From NCBI GenBank assembly GCA_025454125.1, contig JALOPA010000025.1, forward strand, positions 1 to 9,694: 9,694 nt of DNA. The letters run 5' to 3'. Origin of the DNA: Thermodesulfobacteriota bacterium. GTDB taxonomy: Bacteria; Desulfobacterota; DSM-4660; Desulfatiglandales; HGW-15. Shown piece after piece: positions 1-9,694 of the stretch. The position numbers were made by a program, and so were the translations under genes. The notes below the pieces were generated by a model that ran no database searches, was not told the DNA's origin, and worked only from the letters and a program-made list of their open reading frames with translations. The first letter of the stretch is position 1. The number at the start of each line of letters is the position of its first letter.

Positions 1-1
1 G

Positions 2-160
<159 letters not shown>

Positions 161-197
161 CGCGCCCTGCGATCGAGCGTCATCATCTGTAACCACG

Positions 198-204
198 TGA
201 GGAG
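198..204 (+). promoter_or_regulatory. Shine-Dalgarno site of rpoB
   Basis: TGAGGAG ends five bases before the ATG at 210. It supports this start for rpoB. The whole rplL-rpoB spacer is only 49 nt, much shorter than the roughly 300-nt spacer with attenuator and RNase III site known from E. coli. Confidence 0.85.
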
Positions 205-209
205 ATCCG

Positions 210-4319
<4,110 letters not shown>

Positions 4320-4331
4320 AATCTTAAAGCG

Positions 4332-4360
4332 CAACTTCTCTGCGACTTGCGGAGAAGTTG
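4332..4360 (+). repeat. Inverted repeat 1 (hairpin) after rpoB
   Basis: CAACTTCTC at 4332-4340 is the exact reverse complement of GAGAAGTTG at 4352-4360. A further U-G pair and two G-C pairs extend the stem inward, leaving a loop of about five bases (GACTT). The hairpin begins 12 nt after the rpoB stop. It is followed by purines rather than a U-run, so it is not a standard intrinsic terminator. Confidence 0.88.
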
Positions 4361-4422
4361 GAGGTTGGAGGCAAGAACGGTTTTGCCTCAAACCTCAAGC
4401 GAAGCGATCCTCAAGCCTCAAA
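4358..4422 (+). repeat. Heptamer repeats TTGGAGG and CCTCAAR
   Basis: TTGGAGG occurs twice in tandem (4358-4364 and 4365-4371). Downstream, CCTCAAA and CCTCAAG are adjacent (4386-4392 and 4393-4399). After the nine bases CGAAGCGAT they recur in mirrored order, CCTCAAG and CCTCAAA (4409-4415 and 4416-4422). The two groups are roughly complementary and supply the arms of inverted repeat 2. The pattern suggests a repeat-derived element rather than ordinary operon spacer. Confidence 0.75.
4361..4396 (+). repeat. Inverted repeat 2 (hairpin), abutting repeat 1
   Basis: GAGGTT at 4361-4366 pairs with AACCTC at 4391-4396. After one G/A mismatch, GAGGCAA at 4368-4374 pairs with TTGCCTC at 4383-4389, and two more weak pairs close on a four-base loop. 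It starts at the base directly after repeat 1, giving two back-to-back hairpins. The T-run (4381-4384) lies inside the hairpin, not after it, which argues against a terminator. Confidence 0.88.
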
Positions 4423-4424
4423 CA

Positions 4425-4458
4425 GCACGCCAGATTCTGGTTGCGGCCGAAGGCGTGC
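4425..4458 (+). repeat. Inverted repeat 3 (hairpin) upstream of rpoC
   Basis: GCACGCC at 4425-4431 is the exact reverse complement of GGCGTGC at 4452-4458, with a 20-nt loop that has some further pairing (TTC with GAA). It ends 28 nt before the rpoC ribosome binding site, so it should leave that site accessible. Confidence 0.7.
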
Positions 4459-4486
4459 ATCGGGAGGATCACTTTAACCCTTTTCC

Positions 4487-4494
4487 GAGAGGAG
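4487..4494 (+). promoter_or_regulatory. Shine-Dalgarno site fixing the TTG start of rpoC
   Basis: GAGAGGAG ends six bases before TTG at 4501. No in-frame ATG lies nearby: the first methionine downstream is residue 78, beyond the first two zinc-binding cysteines. Upstream in-frame starts fall inside rpoB or the spacer. This site therefore selects TTG as the initiation codon. Confidence 0.85.
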
Positions 4495-4500
4495 TCATCC

Positions 4501-7500
4501 TTGGAAGAACTTTATAATTTTTTTGCAAAACCGAAGGATCCGTCCAGCTACAACGCCGTGAAAATTTCGCTGGCCTCGCCCGAGAAGATCCGGGAGCGGT
4601 CGCACGGAGAGGTGAAGAAGCCTGAGACCATCAATTACAGGACCTTCAAGCCGGAGCGGGACGGGCTTTTCTGTTCCAAGATTTTCGGTCCCATCAAGGA
4701 CTACGAGTGCAACTGCGGCAAGTACAAGAGGATGAAGCACCGGGGCATCGTGTGCGAGAAGTGCGGCGTGGAGGTCATCCAGTCCAAAGTCCGGCGGGAG
4801 CGCATGGGCCACATTGAGCTGGCCTCTCCGGTGGCCCACATCTGGTTCCTCAAGTGCCTGCCCTCCAAGATCGGGAACCTCCTGGATTTGACGCTCAAGG
4901 ACCTGGAGCGGGTCCTCTATTTCGAGAACTACATCGTCATTGATCCCAAGGACACACCCCTGGTCAAGGGGAGCCTCCTGACCGACGAACAGCTTCGACG
5001 GGCCCGGGAAGAGTACGGCCACAAGTTCTTCGCAGGGATCGGCGCCGAAGCGATCCAGGCCATGCTCAAGGAACTGGACCTGGAGGTGCTCTCCGCCTCT
5101 TTGAGAGCGGAGATGCTGGACACCAAGTCGGATGCGAAGCGGAAAAAACTGGCCAAGCGGCTCAAGGTCATCGACGCCTTCCGGGACTCCAAGAACCGTC
5201 CGGAGTGGACGATCCTGGACGTGGTTCCGGTGCTGCCTCCGGACCTGAGACCGCTGGTTCCCCTCGACGGCGGCCGCTTTGCCACGTCGGACCTGAATGA
5301 CCTGTACCGCCGTGTCATCAACCGCAACAACCGGCTGAAACGGCTTCTGGAGCTCAACGCGCCGGAGATCATCGTGCGCAACGAGAAACGCATGCTCCAG
5401 GAGGCGGTGGACGTGCTCTTCGACAACGGGCGGCGCGGCAAGGTGGTGACCGGCGCCAACAAGCGGCCCTTCAAGTCCCTGAGCGACATGCTCAAGGGCA
5501 AGCAGGGACGGTTCCGGCAGAACCTTCTGGGCAAGCGCGTGGACTACTCGGGCCGGTCCGTGATCGTGGTGGGGCCGGACCTTCGACTCCACCAGTGCGG
5601 GCTTCCCAAAAAAATGGCGCTCGAGCTGTTCAAACCCTTCATCTACAACAAGCTCGACGAAAAGGGCATCGCCACCACCATCAAGTCCGCCAAGAAAATG
5701 GTGGAGCGGGAGACCCCCGAAGTGTGGGACGCCCTGGACGAGGTGGTGCGGGAGTACTGTATCCTCCTCAACCGCGCGCCCACGCTGCACCGGCTGGGCA
5801 TCCAGGCCTTTGAACCGATCCTGATCGAGGGAAAAGCGATTCAGCTTCATCCTCTGGTGTGCACCGCCTTCAACGCGGACTTTGACGGGGACCAGATGGC
5901 CGTCCATGTGCCGCTGTCCATCGAGGCCCAGATCGAAGCGCGGGTGCTCATGATGTCCACCAACAACATCCTGTCTCCGGCCAACGGGGACCCGATCATC
6001 GTGCCCAGCCAGGACATCGTGCTCGGCATCTACTACCTGACCCGGGAGCGGCCCCTGTGCAAAGGGGAAGGCAAAGCCTTCTCCGGCCCCGAGGAGGTGC
6101 GGATCGCCTACGATGCCGGAGAGCTGGACCTTCATGCGGCCATCAAGGTGAGGATCAACGGCGTTCTGGAGAACACGACCACGGGCCGGGTGCTTCTCTA
6201 CGAGATCTTCCCGGAGGAAATGCCCTTCTCCACGGTCAATAAGGTGATGAACAAGAAGGAGCTGCGCTCGCTCATCAACGAGTCCTACCGGAGGGAAGGG
6301 ATCAAGGCGACGGTCATTCTTTCCGACCGGCTCAAGGACATCGGCTACCGGTACGCCACGCTCTCGGGCATCTCCATTTCCATGAAGGACATGACCATCC
6401 CGTCCCGCAAGGCGGAGATCATCGACAAAGCGGAACGGGAAGTGAAGAAGATCGACGACCAGTACAAGAGCGGTCTCATCACGGACGGTGAGAAGTACAA
6501 CAAGGTCGTGGACATCTGGGCCCAGTCCACCGAAACCATCGCCTCCGAGATGATGGGGGAAATGGCGGTGGAAGAGGTTTCGGGACGCAAAGGCCAGAAG
6601 GTGAGAGCGACCAGCTTCAACCCGATTTTCATGATGGCCGATTCCGGCGCCAGGGGCAGCAAGGACCAGATGCGGCAGCTGGCCGGAATGCGCGGGCTCA
6701 TGGCGAAGCCCTCGGGCGAAATCATCGAGACGCCCATCACGTCCAACTTCCGTGAAGGCTTGACCGTTCTGGAGTACTTCATCTCCACCCACGGGGCCCG
6801 GAAGGGATTGGCCGACACGGCCCTCAAAACCGCCAACTCGGGGTACCTGACCCGGCGGCTGGTGGACGTGGCTCAGGACGCCGTGATCACCGAGGAGGAC
6901 TGCGGCACCGTGGACGGGGTCTCGGCCACTTCCCTGATTGAAGGCGGTGAGATCATCCAGAGGGTCGGGGATCGCGTGCTGGGACGGGTGGCGCTGGAAG
7001 ACATCTATGACCCGGTCACCGGGGAGCTTCTGGTGGCGGCCAACGAGGAGATCAACGAGGAAAAGGTGGAGAAGATCCAGGGGGCCGGTCTTGAAAAGGT
7101 GAGGATCCGCTCGGTCCTGACCTGCCAGACCCGGCGGGGGGTCTGCAAGAAATGCTACGGCCGCGACCTGGCGCATGGCCATGAGGTCAACATCGGAGAG
7201 GCCATCGGGATCATCGCGGCCCAGTCCATCGGCGAACCGGGGACCCAGCTCACCATGAGGACCTTCCATATCGGCGGGACCGCGAGCAAGCGCGTGGAGC
7301 AGACGACCATCGAGGCGAGAAACGTAGGCACCGTGTCTTTCCAGGAGCTCAAAACCGTTCAGAACGCGGAAGGCCATTCGGTGGTGATGAACCGCAACGG
7401 CGAAATCGCGATTCTCGGCAAGGGTGGACGGGAGGTGGAGCGCTACCCCATCATCTACGGTGCGGTGCTCAAGGTCCGGGACAGGCAAGAGATCCAAGCC

Positions 7501-8574
7501 AACCAGGTCCTGGCCGAATGGGACCCCTTCAACATCCCCATCCTGACCGAAGTGTCGGGAGAGGTGAAGTTCGGGGACATCATTGACGGCGTCACCATGC
7601 AGGAGAGGAGGGACAAGGTGACCGGCAAGAGCAGCCGCGTCATTGTGGAATCCAGAGACGTGGATGCCCGGCCGAGGATCTCCATCAAGGACGCGGAGGG
7701 CGGCACGGCTCTCGTTCCGGGCACGGCCAAGGGCCTGGCGCGGTACCACCTGCCCATCGGGGCCATCATCATGGTGAACGAAGGGGAAGGGGTGGGCCCG
7801 GGAACGGTCCTGGCCAAGATCCCGCGAGAGACCACCAAAACCAAGGACATCACCGGCGGTTTGCCCCGGGTGGCGGAGCTCTTCGAGGTGCGCAAACCGA
7901 AGGAGAACGCCATTCTCACGGAAATCGACGGAACGGTCACCTTCGGCCAGTACCTTAAAGGGAGACGGAGGGTGACGATCACTCCGGAGATCGGGGAATC
8001 CATCGACTACTTCATTCCCAAGGGCAAACACGTGAGCGTCCTTGAAGGGGACTATGTGCGCGCCGGAGAACCCCTGATGGACGGATCGGCCAACCCTCAC
8101 GACATCCTCCGGATCCGGGGAATCAAGGAACTGGCCAAGTACCTGGTGGACGAGGTTCAGGAAGTGTACCGGCTCCAGGGCGTCAGCATCAACGACAAAC
8201 ACATTGAAGTCATTGTGCGGCAGATGCTGAGGCAGGTGAGCGTGACCCAGGTCGGAGATTCCAATTTCCTGCTGGGAGAACACGTGGAGAAGTGGCGATT
8301 CGAAGAGGAGAACCGCAAGCTCATCGAACAGGGCGGGAAGGCGGCGGTCGGAGAGCCTCTGCTGCTCGGAATCACCAAAGCTTCCCTGAGCACCGAGAGC
8401 TTCATCTCCGCCGCTTCGTTCCAGGAGACGACCAAGGTGCTCTCCGACGCGGCCGTGGCGGGCAAGATCGATTTCCTGAAGGGACTGAAGGAAAACGTGA
8501 TCATGGGGCGCCTGATCCCTGCGGGCACGGGTCTGCCGACCTACCGGAGCCTGGGCATTGAAAGGGCGGAATAA
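4501..8574 (+). CDS. rpoC: DNA-directed RNA polymerase subunit beta'
   Basis: Complete 1357-residue beta' subunit (E. coli: 1407). It carries the catalytic magnesium site, the clamp and the main sigma contact of RNA polymerase. Translation is assigned to TTG at 4501, giving the family N-terminus (L/M)[14 protein letters not shown]70, C72, C85 and C88 form the first zinc site. The clamp coiled coil around 264-310 ([13 protein letters not shown]275) is the sigma-binding surface. NADFDGD at 458-464 holds the three magnesium-binding aspartates D460, D462 and D464; all these numbers equal those of E. coli. C801, C875, C882 and C885 form the second zinc site with E. coli spacing. The trigger loop has M919, R920 and H923 in [10 protein letters not shown]. 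An SI3-type insert of beta-sandwich character (about 935-1110) separates its halves, and [14 protein letters not shown] resumes at 1116. An upstream in-frame start inside rpoB is possible on paper but would add unrelated residues. Identification is certain; the start is well supported. Confidence 0.98.
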   Translation: MEELYNFFAKPKDPSSYNAVKISLASPEKIRERSHGEVKKPETINYRTFKPERDGLFCSKIFGPIKDYECNCGKYKRMKHRGIVCEKCGVEVIQSKVRRERMGHIELASPVAHIWFLKCLPSKIGNLLDLTLKDLERVLYFENYIVIDPKDTPLVKGSLLTDEQLRRAREEYGHKFFAGIGAEAIQAMLKELDLEVLSASLRAEMLDTKSDAKRKKLAKRLKVIDAFRDSKNRPEWTILDVVPVLPPDLRPLVPLDGGRFATSDLNDLYRRVINRNNRLKRLLELNAPEIIVRNEKRMLQEAVDVLFDNGRRGKVVTGANKRPFKSLSDMLKGKQGRFRQNLLGKRVDYSGRSVIVVGPDLRLHQCGLPKKMALELFKPFIYNKLDEKGIATTIKSAKKMVERETPEVWDALDEVVREYCILLNRAPTLHRLGIQAFEPILIEGKAIQLHPLVCTAFNADFDGDQMAVHVPLSIEAQIEARVLMMSTNNILSPANGDPIIVPSQDIVLGIYYLTRERPLCKGEGKAFSGPEEVRIAYDAGELDLHAAIKVRINGVLENTTTGRVLLYEIFPEEMPFSTVNKVMNKKELRSLINESYRREGIKATVILSDRLKDIGYRYATLSGISISMKDMTIPSRKAEIIDKAEREVKKIDDQYKSGLITDGEKYNKVVDIWAQSTETIASEMMGEMAVEEVSGRKGQKVRATSFNPIFMMADSGARGSKDQMRQLAGMRGLMAKPSGEIIETPITSNFREGLTVLEYFISTHGARKGLADTALKTANSGYLTRRLVDVAQDAVITEEDCGTVDGVSATSLIEGGEIIQRVGDRVLGRVALEDIYDPVTGELLVAANEEINEEKVEKIQGAGLEKVRIRSVLTCQTRRGVCKKCYGRDLAHGHEVNIGEAIGIIAAQSIGEPGTQLTMRTFHIGGTASKRVEQTTIEARNVGTVSFQELKTVQNAEGHSVVMNRNGEIAILGKGGREVERYPIIYGAVLKVRDRQEIQANQVLAEWDPFNIPILTEVSGEVKFGDIIDGVTMQERRDKVTGKSSRVIVESRDVDARPRISIKDAEGGTALVPGTAKGLARYHLPIGAIIMVNEGEGVGPGTVLAKIPRETTKTKDITGGLPRVAELFEVRKPKENAILTEIDGTVTFGQYLKGRRRVTITPEIGESIDYFIPKGKHVSVLEGDYVRAGEPLMDGSANPHDILRIRGIKELAKYLVDEVQEVYRLQGVSINDKHIEVIVRQMLRQVSVTQVGDSNFLLGEHVEKWRFEEENRKLIEQGGKAAVGEPLLLGITKASLSTESFISAASFQETTKVLSDAAVAGKIDFLKGLKENVIMGRLIPAGTGLPTYRSLGIERAE

Positions 8575-8601
8575 GAAATCTCATTTTCCTGAGAAAATTT
8601 C

Positions 8602-8630
8602 TTGACAATAAAACGAGCGAACCTTATAAA
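8602..8630 (+). promoter_or_regulatory. Sigma-70-type promoter for rpsL-rpsG(-tuf)
   Basis: TTGACA at 8602-8607 is a perfect -35 hexamer. After exactly 17 nt, TATAAA at 8625-8630 matches five of six bases of the -10 consensus. The region around it (8577-8650) is strikingly AT-rich in a GC-rich window, and A/T runs just upstream could act as an UP element. Transcription would start near 8637, giving a leader of about 65 nt before rpsL. The promoter would let the ribosomal protein genes be expressed above the level of rpoBC. This is a prediction from the sequence only. Confidence 0.82.
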
Positions 8631-8690
8631 AATCTTTTGCGTATTTTTTGCACTGGACAGAGAGAATTAAGGCTCCAGCGATCATTTGAG

Positions 8691-8696
8691 AGGGAG
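8691..8696 (+). promoter_or_regulatory. Shine-Dalgarno site of rpsL
   Basis: AGGGAG, within the purine run GAGAGGGAG, ends five bases before ATG at 8702. It supports the start that gives the family N-terminus [10 protein letters not shown]. Confidence 0.8.
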
Positions 8697-8701
8697 ACGG
8701 C

Positions 8702-9079
8702 ATGCCGACGATTAATCAGCTCATCCGCAAGGAAAGAGAGAAGGCGAAAAAGAAGAACAAGACCCCGGCGCTCCAGAATTCTCCGCAGAAGCGCGGGGTG
8801 TGCGTGAGGGTGTACACCACCACCCCCAAGAAGCCCAACTCCGCCTTGAGAAAGGTGGCGCGCGTGAGGCTCACCAACGGAATCGAGGTGACCTCCTACA
8901 TCCCCGGCGTGGGTCACAACCTTCAGGAGCACTCGGTGGTGCTCATCCGTGGAGGCCGTGTGAAGGACCTGCCCGGTGTGCGCTATCACATCATCCGGGG
9001 AACCATGGACACGGCCGGCGTGGACGATCGCCGCCGCGGCCGGTCCAAGTACGGGGCCAAGAGGCCCAAGGGCATTTAG
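8702..9079 (+). CDS. rpsL: 30S ribosomal protein S12 (uS12)
   Basis: Complete 125-residue S12, one residue longer than in E. coli. S12 sits at the decoding centre of the small subunit and contributes to codon-anticodon proofreading. The sequence has the N-terminal extension [10 protein letters not shown], the core [20 protein letters not shown] and GHNLQEHSV, and the loop [15 protein letters not shown]43 and K88 (numbered with Met) are both lysine, the wild-type, streptomycin-sensitive state. D89 is the residue that RimO methylthiolates in E. coli. The C-terminus [12 protein letters not shown] is normal. The gene is preceded by its own predicted promoter and followed after 11 nt by rpsG, the start of a str-type operon. 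Identification is certain. Confidence 0.99.
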   Translation: MPTINQLIRKEREKAKKKNKTPALQNSPQKRGVCVRVYTTTPKKPNSALRKVARVRLTNGIEVTSYIPGVGHNLQEHSVVLIRGGRVKDLPGVRYHIIRGTMDTAGVDDRRRGRSKYGAKRPKGI

Positions 9080-9090
9080 AGGAGTCGAGT

Positions 9091-9561
9091 ATGCCGAGGA
9101 AAAGAGTCATCGTCCGAAGGGAAATTGCCACGGATCCGAGATACAACAACCTTCTGGTGGCCAAGTTCGTCAGCTCCCTGCTGAAGAAGGGCAAGAGAAG
9201 CCTGGCCCAGTCGATCCTCTATGAAGCCTTTGACTTCATGCAGCAGAAGACCAAGGAAGAGCCTCTGCCCCTTTTCCAGAAGGCCTTGGCCAATGTGAAG
9301 CCGGTGGTGGAAGTTCGGTCCAGGCGCGTGGGCGGTTCCACCTACCAGGTGCCCACCGAGGTGCGCGCGAGCCGGGGACAAGCCCTGGCGATCCGCTGGA
9401 TCATCTCGTTTGCCAAGGCGAGGGGCGAAAAGAGCATGCCGGCCAAGCTGGCCGGAGAACTGATGGACGCTGCGGGCGGAAGAGGCGCCGCCGTGAAGAA
9501 ACGGGAAGATACCCATCGGATGGCCGAGGCCAACAAGGCTTTTGCCCACTACCGTTGGTAG
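9091..9561 (+). CDS. rpsG: 30S ribosomal protein S7 (uS7)
   Basis: Complete 156-residue S7, a usual length for bacteria. S7 binds the 3' major domain of 16S rRNA, nucleates assembly of the small-subunit head and lies near the E site. The start ATG at 9091 follows GAGGAG (9079-9084), which overlaps the last base of the rpsL stop codon. Recognisable segments are [20 protein letters not shown] at the N-terminus, [20 protein letters not shown] (the beta-hairpin region, about residues 70-90), [10 protein letters not shown], and [20 protein letters not shown] at the C-terminus. The 11-nt gap to rpsL implies translational coupling and leaves no room for the S7 repressor site found between these genes in E. 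coli. Identification is certain. Confidence 0.99.
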   Translation: MPRKRVIVRREIATDPRYNNLLVAKFVSSLLKKGKRSLAQSILYEAFDFMQQKTKEEPLPLFQKALANVKPVVEVRSRRVGGSTYQVPTEVRASRGQALAIRWIISFAKARGEKSMPAKLAGELMDAAGGRGAAVKKREDTHRMAEANKAFAHYRW

Positions 9562-9602
9562 AGCGTTTTCACTAGGGATACACCTCATCGATTTCGTGAC
9601 CC

Positions 9603-9611
9603 AAAGGAGGT
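9603..9611 (+). promoter_or_regulatory. Perfect Shine-Dalgarno site of tuf
   Basis: AAAGGAGGT matches the anti-Shine-Dalgarno end of 16S rRNA across the whole core and lies seven bases before ATG at 9619. It is the strongest ribosome binding site in the window, as expected for one of the most abundant cell proteins. Confidence 0.88.
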
Positions 9612-9618
9612 AAGAGCG

Positions 9619-9694
9619 ATGGCGAAGAAGAAGTTTGAGAGGACGAAGCCGCATGTGAATGTGGGGACGATTGGGCATATTGATCATGGGAAGA
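9619..9694 (+). CDS. tuf: Elongation factor Tu, N-terminal fragment (cut by window end)
   Basis: Only the first 25 codons and one further base are present; the rest lies beyond the window. The start [20 protein letters not shown] is the N-terminus of EF-Tu, and GHIDHGK is the beginning of its G1 (P-loop) motif for GTP binding. EF-G would begin differently, with a motif of the type GIMAHIDAGKTT, so this is tuf and not fusA. EF-Tu is the GTPase that carries aminoacyl-tRNA to the ribosomal A site. It lies 57 nt after rpsG and probably belongs to the same transcript. All eight Phe, His, Asn, Ile and Asp codons here end in T, unlike the upstream genes. No function-altering change is visible in the part present. 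Confidence 0.94.
   Translation, partial: MAKKKFERTKPHVNVGTIGHIDHGK

Larger units (their letters stand above)
4320..4500 (+). other. Structured rpoB-rpoC intercistronic spacer
   Basis: This 181-nt gap is longer than the usual rpoB-rpoC spacer (below 100 nt in E. coli). It contains three successive inverted repeats and a family of GGAGG/CCTCAA heptamers. I see no convincing promoter, no U-tract behind any hairpin and no small gene with a start and ribosome binding site. It happens to be free of stops in the rpoC frame, but its sequence resembles no RpoC N-terminus. It could be an inserted intergenic repeat element, an RNA processing site or a control element for rpoC translation; the sequence alone does not decide between these. 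Confidence 0.8.

Noticed and set aside
4332..4396. Intrinsic terminator or attenuator after rpoB
   Set aside because: The hairpins are strong, but neither is followed by a U-tract. A full terminator here would cut off essential rpoC.
4495..8283. Minus-strand open frame of 1262 codons opposite rpoC
   Set aside because: Same cause as the frame opposite rpoB: it is codon-aligned with rpoC, with no recognisable protein family and no independent sign of translation.
8574..8602. Terminator after rpoC
   Set aside because: AGAAAT pairs with ATTTCT and CTCA with TGAG, but the stem is AT-rich and interrupted, an alternative fold competes, and no clear U-run follows. It overlaps the -35 hexamer of the predicted promoter.
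9555..9582. Promoter before tuf (TTGGTA, 16 nt, GATACA)
   Set aside because: Only four of six and three of six consensus matches, which is within chance expectation; tuf can be transcribed from the rpsL promoter.

Overview
The window is a conserved transcription/translation gene cluster, all on the + strand: the 3' end of rplL, complete rpoB, rpoC, rpsL and rpsG, and the first 25 codons of tuf. The proteins look proteobacterial in the broad sense. RpoB carries an insert of the SI2 type and RpoC an SI3-type insert in the trigger loop. Details such as RPSSPPT in RpoB (instead of the E. coli RPGEPPT type) and the RpoC N-terminus [18 protein letters not shown] resemble the former Deltaproteobacteria (Desulfobacterota, for example Syntrophobacter-like sulfate reducers). 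The genus cannot be fixed from this window. The DNA is GC-rich with a strong preference for C or G at third codon positions.

Layout. Positions 1-160 hold the C-terminal domain of ribosomal protein L7/L12. A 49-nt spacer leads to rpoB (210-4319). A 181-nt, highly structured spacer (4320-4500) follows, with three inverted repeats and a set of GGAGG/CCTCAA heptamers. rpoC (4501-8574) starts at TTG behind a good Shine-Dalgarno site. The 127-nt gap 8575-8701 contains a near-consensus sigma-70 promoter (TTGACA, 17 nt, TATAAA) for the str-type genes rpsL (8702-9079) and rpsG (9091-9561), which are only 11 nt apart. After 57 nt with a perfect Shine-Dalgarno site, tuf begins at 9619 and runs off the window. 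fusA, which usually lies between rpsG and tuf, is absent here.

How the genes work together. rpoB and rpoC encode the two large subunits that form the RNA polymerase active site. L7/L12, S12 and S7 are ribosomal proteins, and EF-Tu delivers aminoacyl-tRNA to the ribosome. The close packing and single orientation suggest co-transcription from an upstream rplKAJL promoter, with a boost from the internal promoter before rpsL.

I see no new enzyme system, phage, CRISPR array or classical insertion sequence. The points most worth a second look are the structured rpoB-rpoC spacer, the missing fusA, and the T-ending codon use at the start of tuf. The very long open frames on the minus strand opposite rpoB and rpoC are by-products of codon usage and are not annotated as genes. 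No stretch above 300 bases lacks a gene.
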